The translations under genes and the position numbers were made by a program. Shown piece by piece: positions 63,864 to 64,000 of a stretch of DNA of 64,000 nt; the stretch's first letter is position 1; every line of letters begins with the position of its first letter. The notes beneath the pieces were generated by a model. It had not been told where the DNA came from and did not search any database. It saw only the letters and a list, made by a program, of their open reading frames with translations. The DNA is taken from the NCBI RefSeq assembly GCF_030373545.1, contig NZ_JAUDCO010000008.1:28291-92290 (forward strand). The letters are read 5' to 3'. Source of the DNA: Collinsella tanakaei. GTDB taxonomy: Bacteria > Actinomycetota > Coriobacteriia > Coriobacteriales > Coriobacteriaceae.

Positions 63864-63942
63864 CGAAGTGAGTGCTTCGATGCGAGATGCCCGCGTAGAC
63901 GCATGCCCATGGGTTGGTTGGGGACGTGTTCCTTCCAACCCC
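63864..63942. repeat. Family 5 copy 2 and family 4 copy 3 at the right edge
   Basis: 63864-63900 repeats the 37-bp family 5 sequence. 63911-63942 is an inverted family 4 copy beginning GGGTTGGTTGGGG. The rest of 63804-64000 shows no gene. Confidence 0.75.
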
Positions 63943-64000
63943 ATCAACCACCAGGGGTGGTAGGGACCAGGGGGGTATAAACAAATGACGGAGCCGGCGA

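Overview
The window is G+C-rich bacterial DNA with actinobacterial-type genes and dense six-frame openness. The gene content fits the class Coriobacteriia, most likely a Collinsella- or Enorma-like gut bacterium: a fused two-activase 2-hydroxyacyl-CoA dehydratase protein of about 1,540 residues, an Asp23/DUF2273/AmaP cluster, several zinc-ribbon membrane proteins and many short palindromic intergenic repeats. The genus is an inference. No rRNA, tRNA or CRISPR array was seen.

Bases 1 to about 8,815 are an accessory (integrated) segment that ends at the 3' end of guaA, a common integration site. It carries the C-terminal half of a tyrosine recombinase and a MobC-like relaxosome protein. A short structured RNA with its own promoter and terminator sits directly upstream of an Abi_2/AbiF-family HEPN protein. 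A two-gene Gabija system (GajA OLD nuclease and GajB UvrD-like helicase, joined by a TGATG overlap) converges on it. Then come a 15-repeat LRV protein with a SHOCT tail, a gene-poor stretch and a small unknown gene. The Gabija part looks more A+T-rich than the core, as expected for a transferred defence island.

From guaA onward the window reads as chromosome core. Bases 8.8-26 kb hold guaA, type I asparaginase, ychF, a four-cluster ferredoxin, a YitT transporter, groES-groEL, an M20 amidohydrolase, three zinc-ribbon membrane proteins and a metN-metI-metQ methionine importer. The importer is preceded by a Met-rich 38-residue reading frame and a terminator-like hairpin, which I read as a candidate methionine attenuator. 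Bases 26-40 kb hold the Asp23 cluster, yebC, a P-type cation ATPase followed by two TrkA-type proteins, a DUF6020-like membrane protein, lgt, a NifU-like protein and an OPT transporter. Bases 40-50 kb hold coaX, the TetR-controlled activase fusion, an AMMECR1/MEMO fusion with its radical SAM partner, a HAD phosphatase and a ZIP transporter. Bases 51-64 kb hold a LysR regulator, a TauE/SafE exporter, dxs, a 2-hydroxyacid dehydrogenase, a flavodoxin-fold reductase, an M18 aminopeptidase, and a MoxR ATPase next to a DUF58-transglutaminase fusion.

Intergenic spaces in the core are filled with at least five families of short dyad repeats of 26-37 bp. Some sit between convergent genes, one sits inside an operon, and two contribute the stop codon of a gene.
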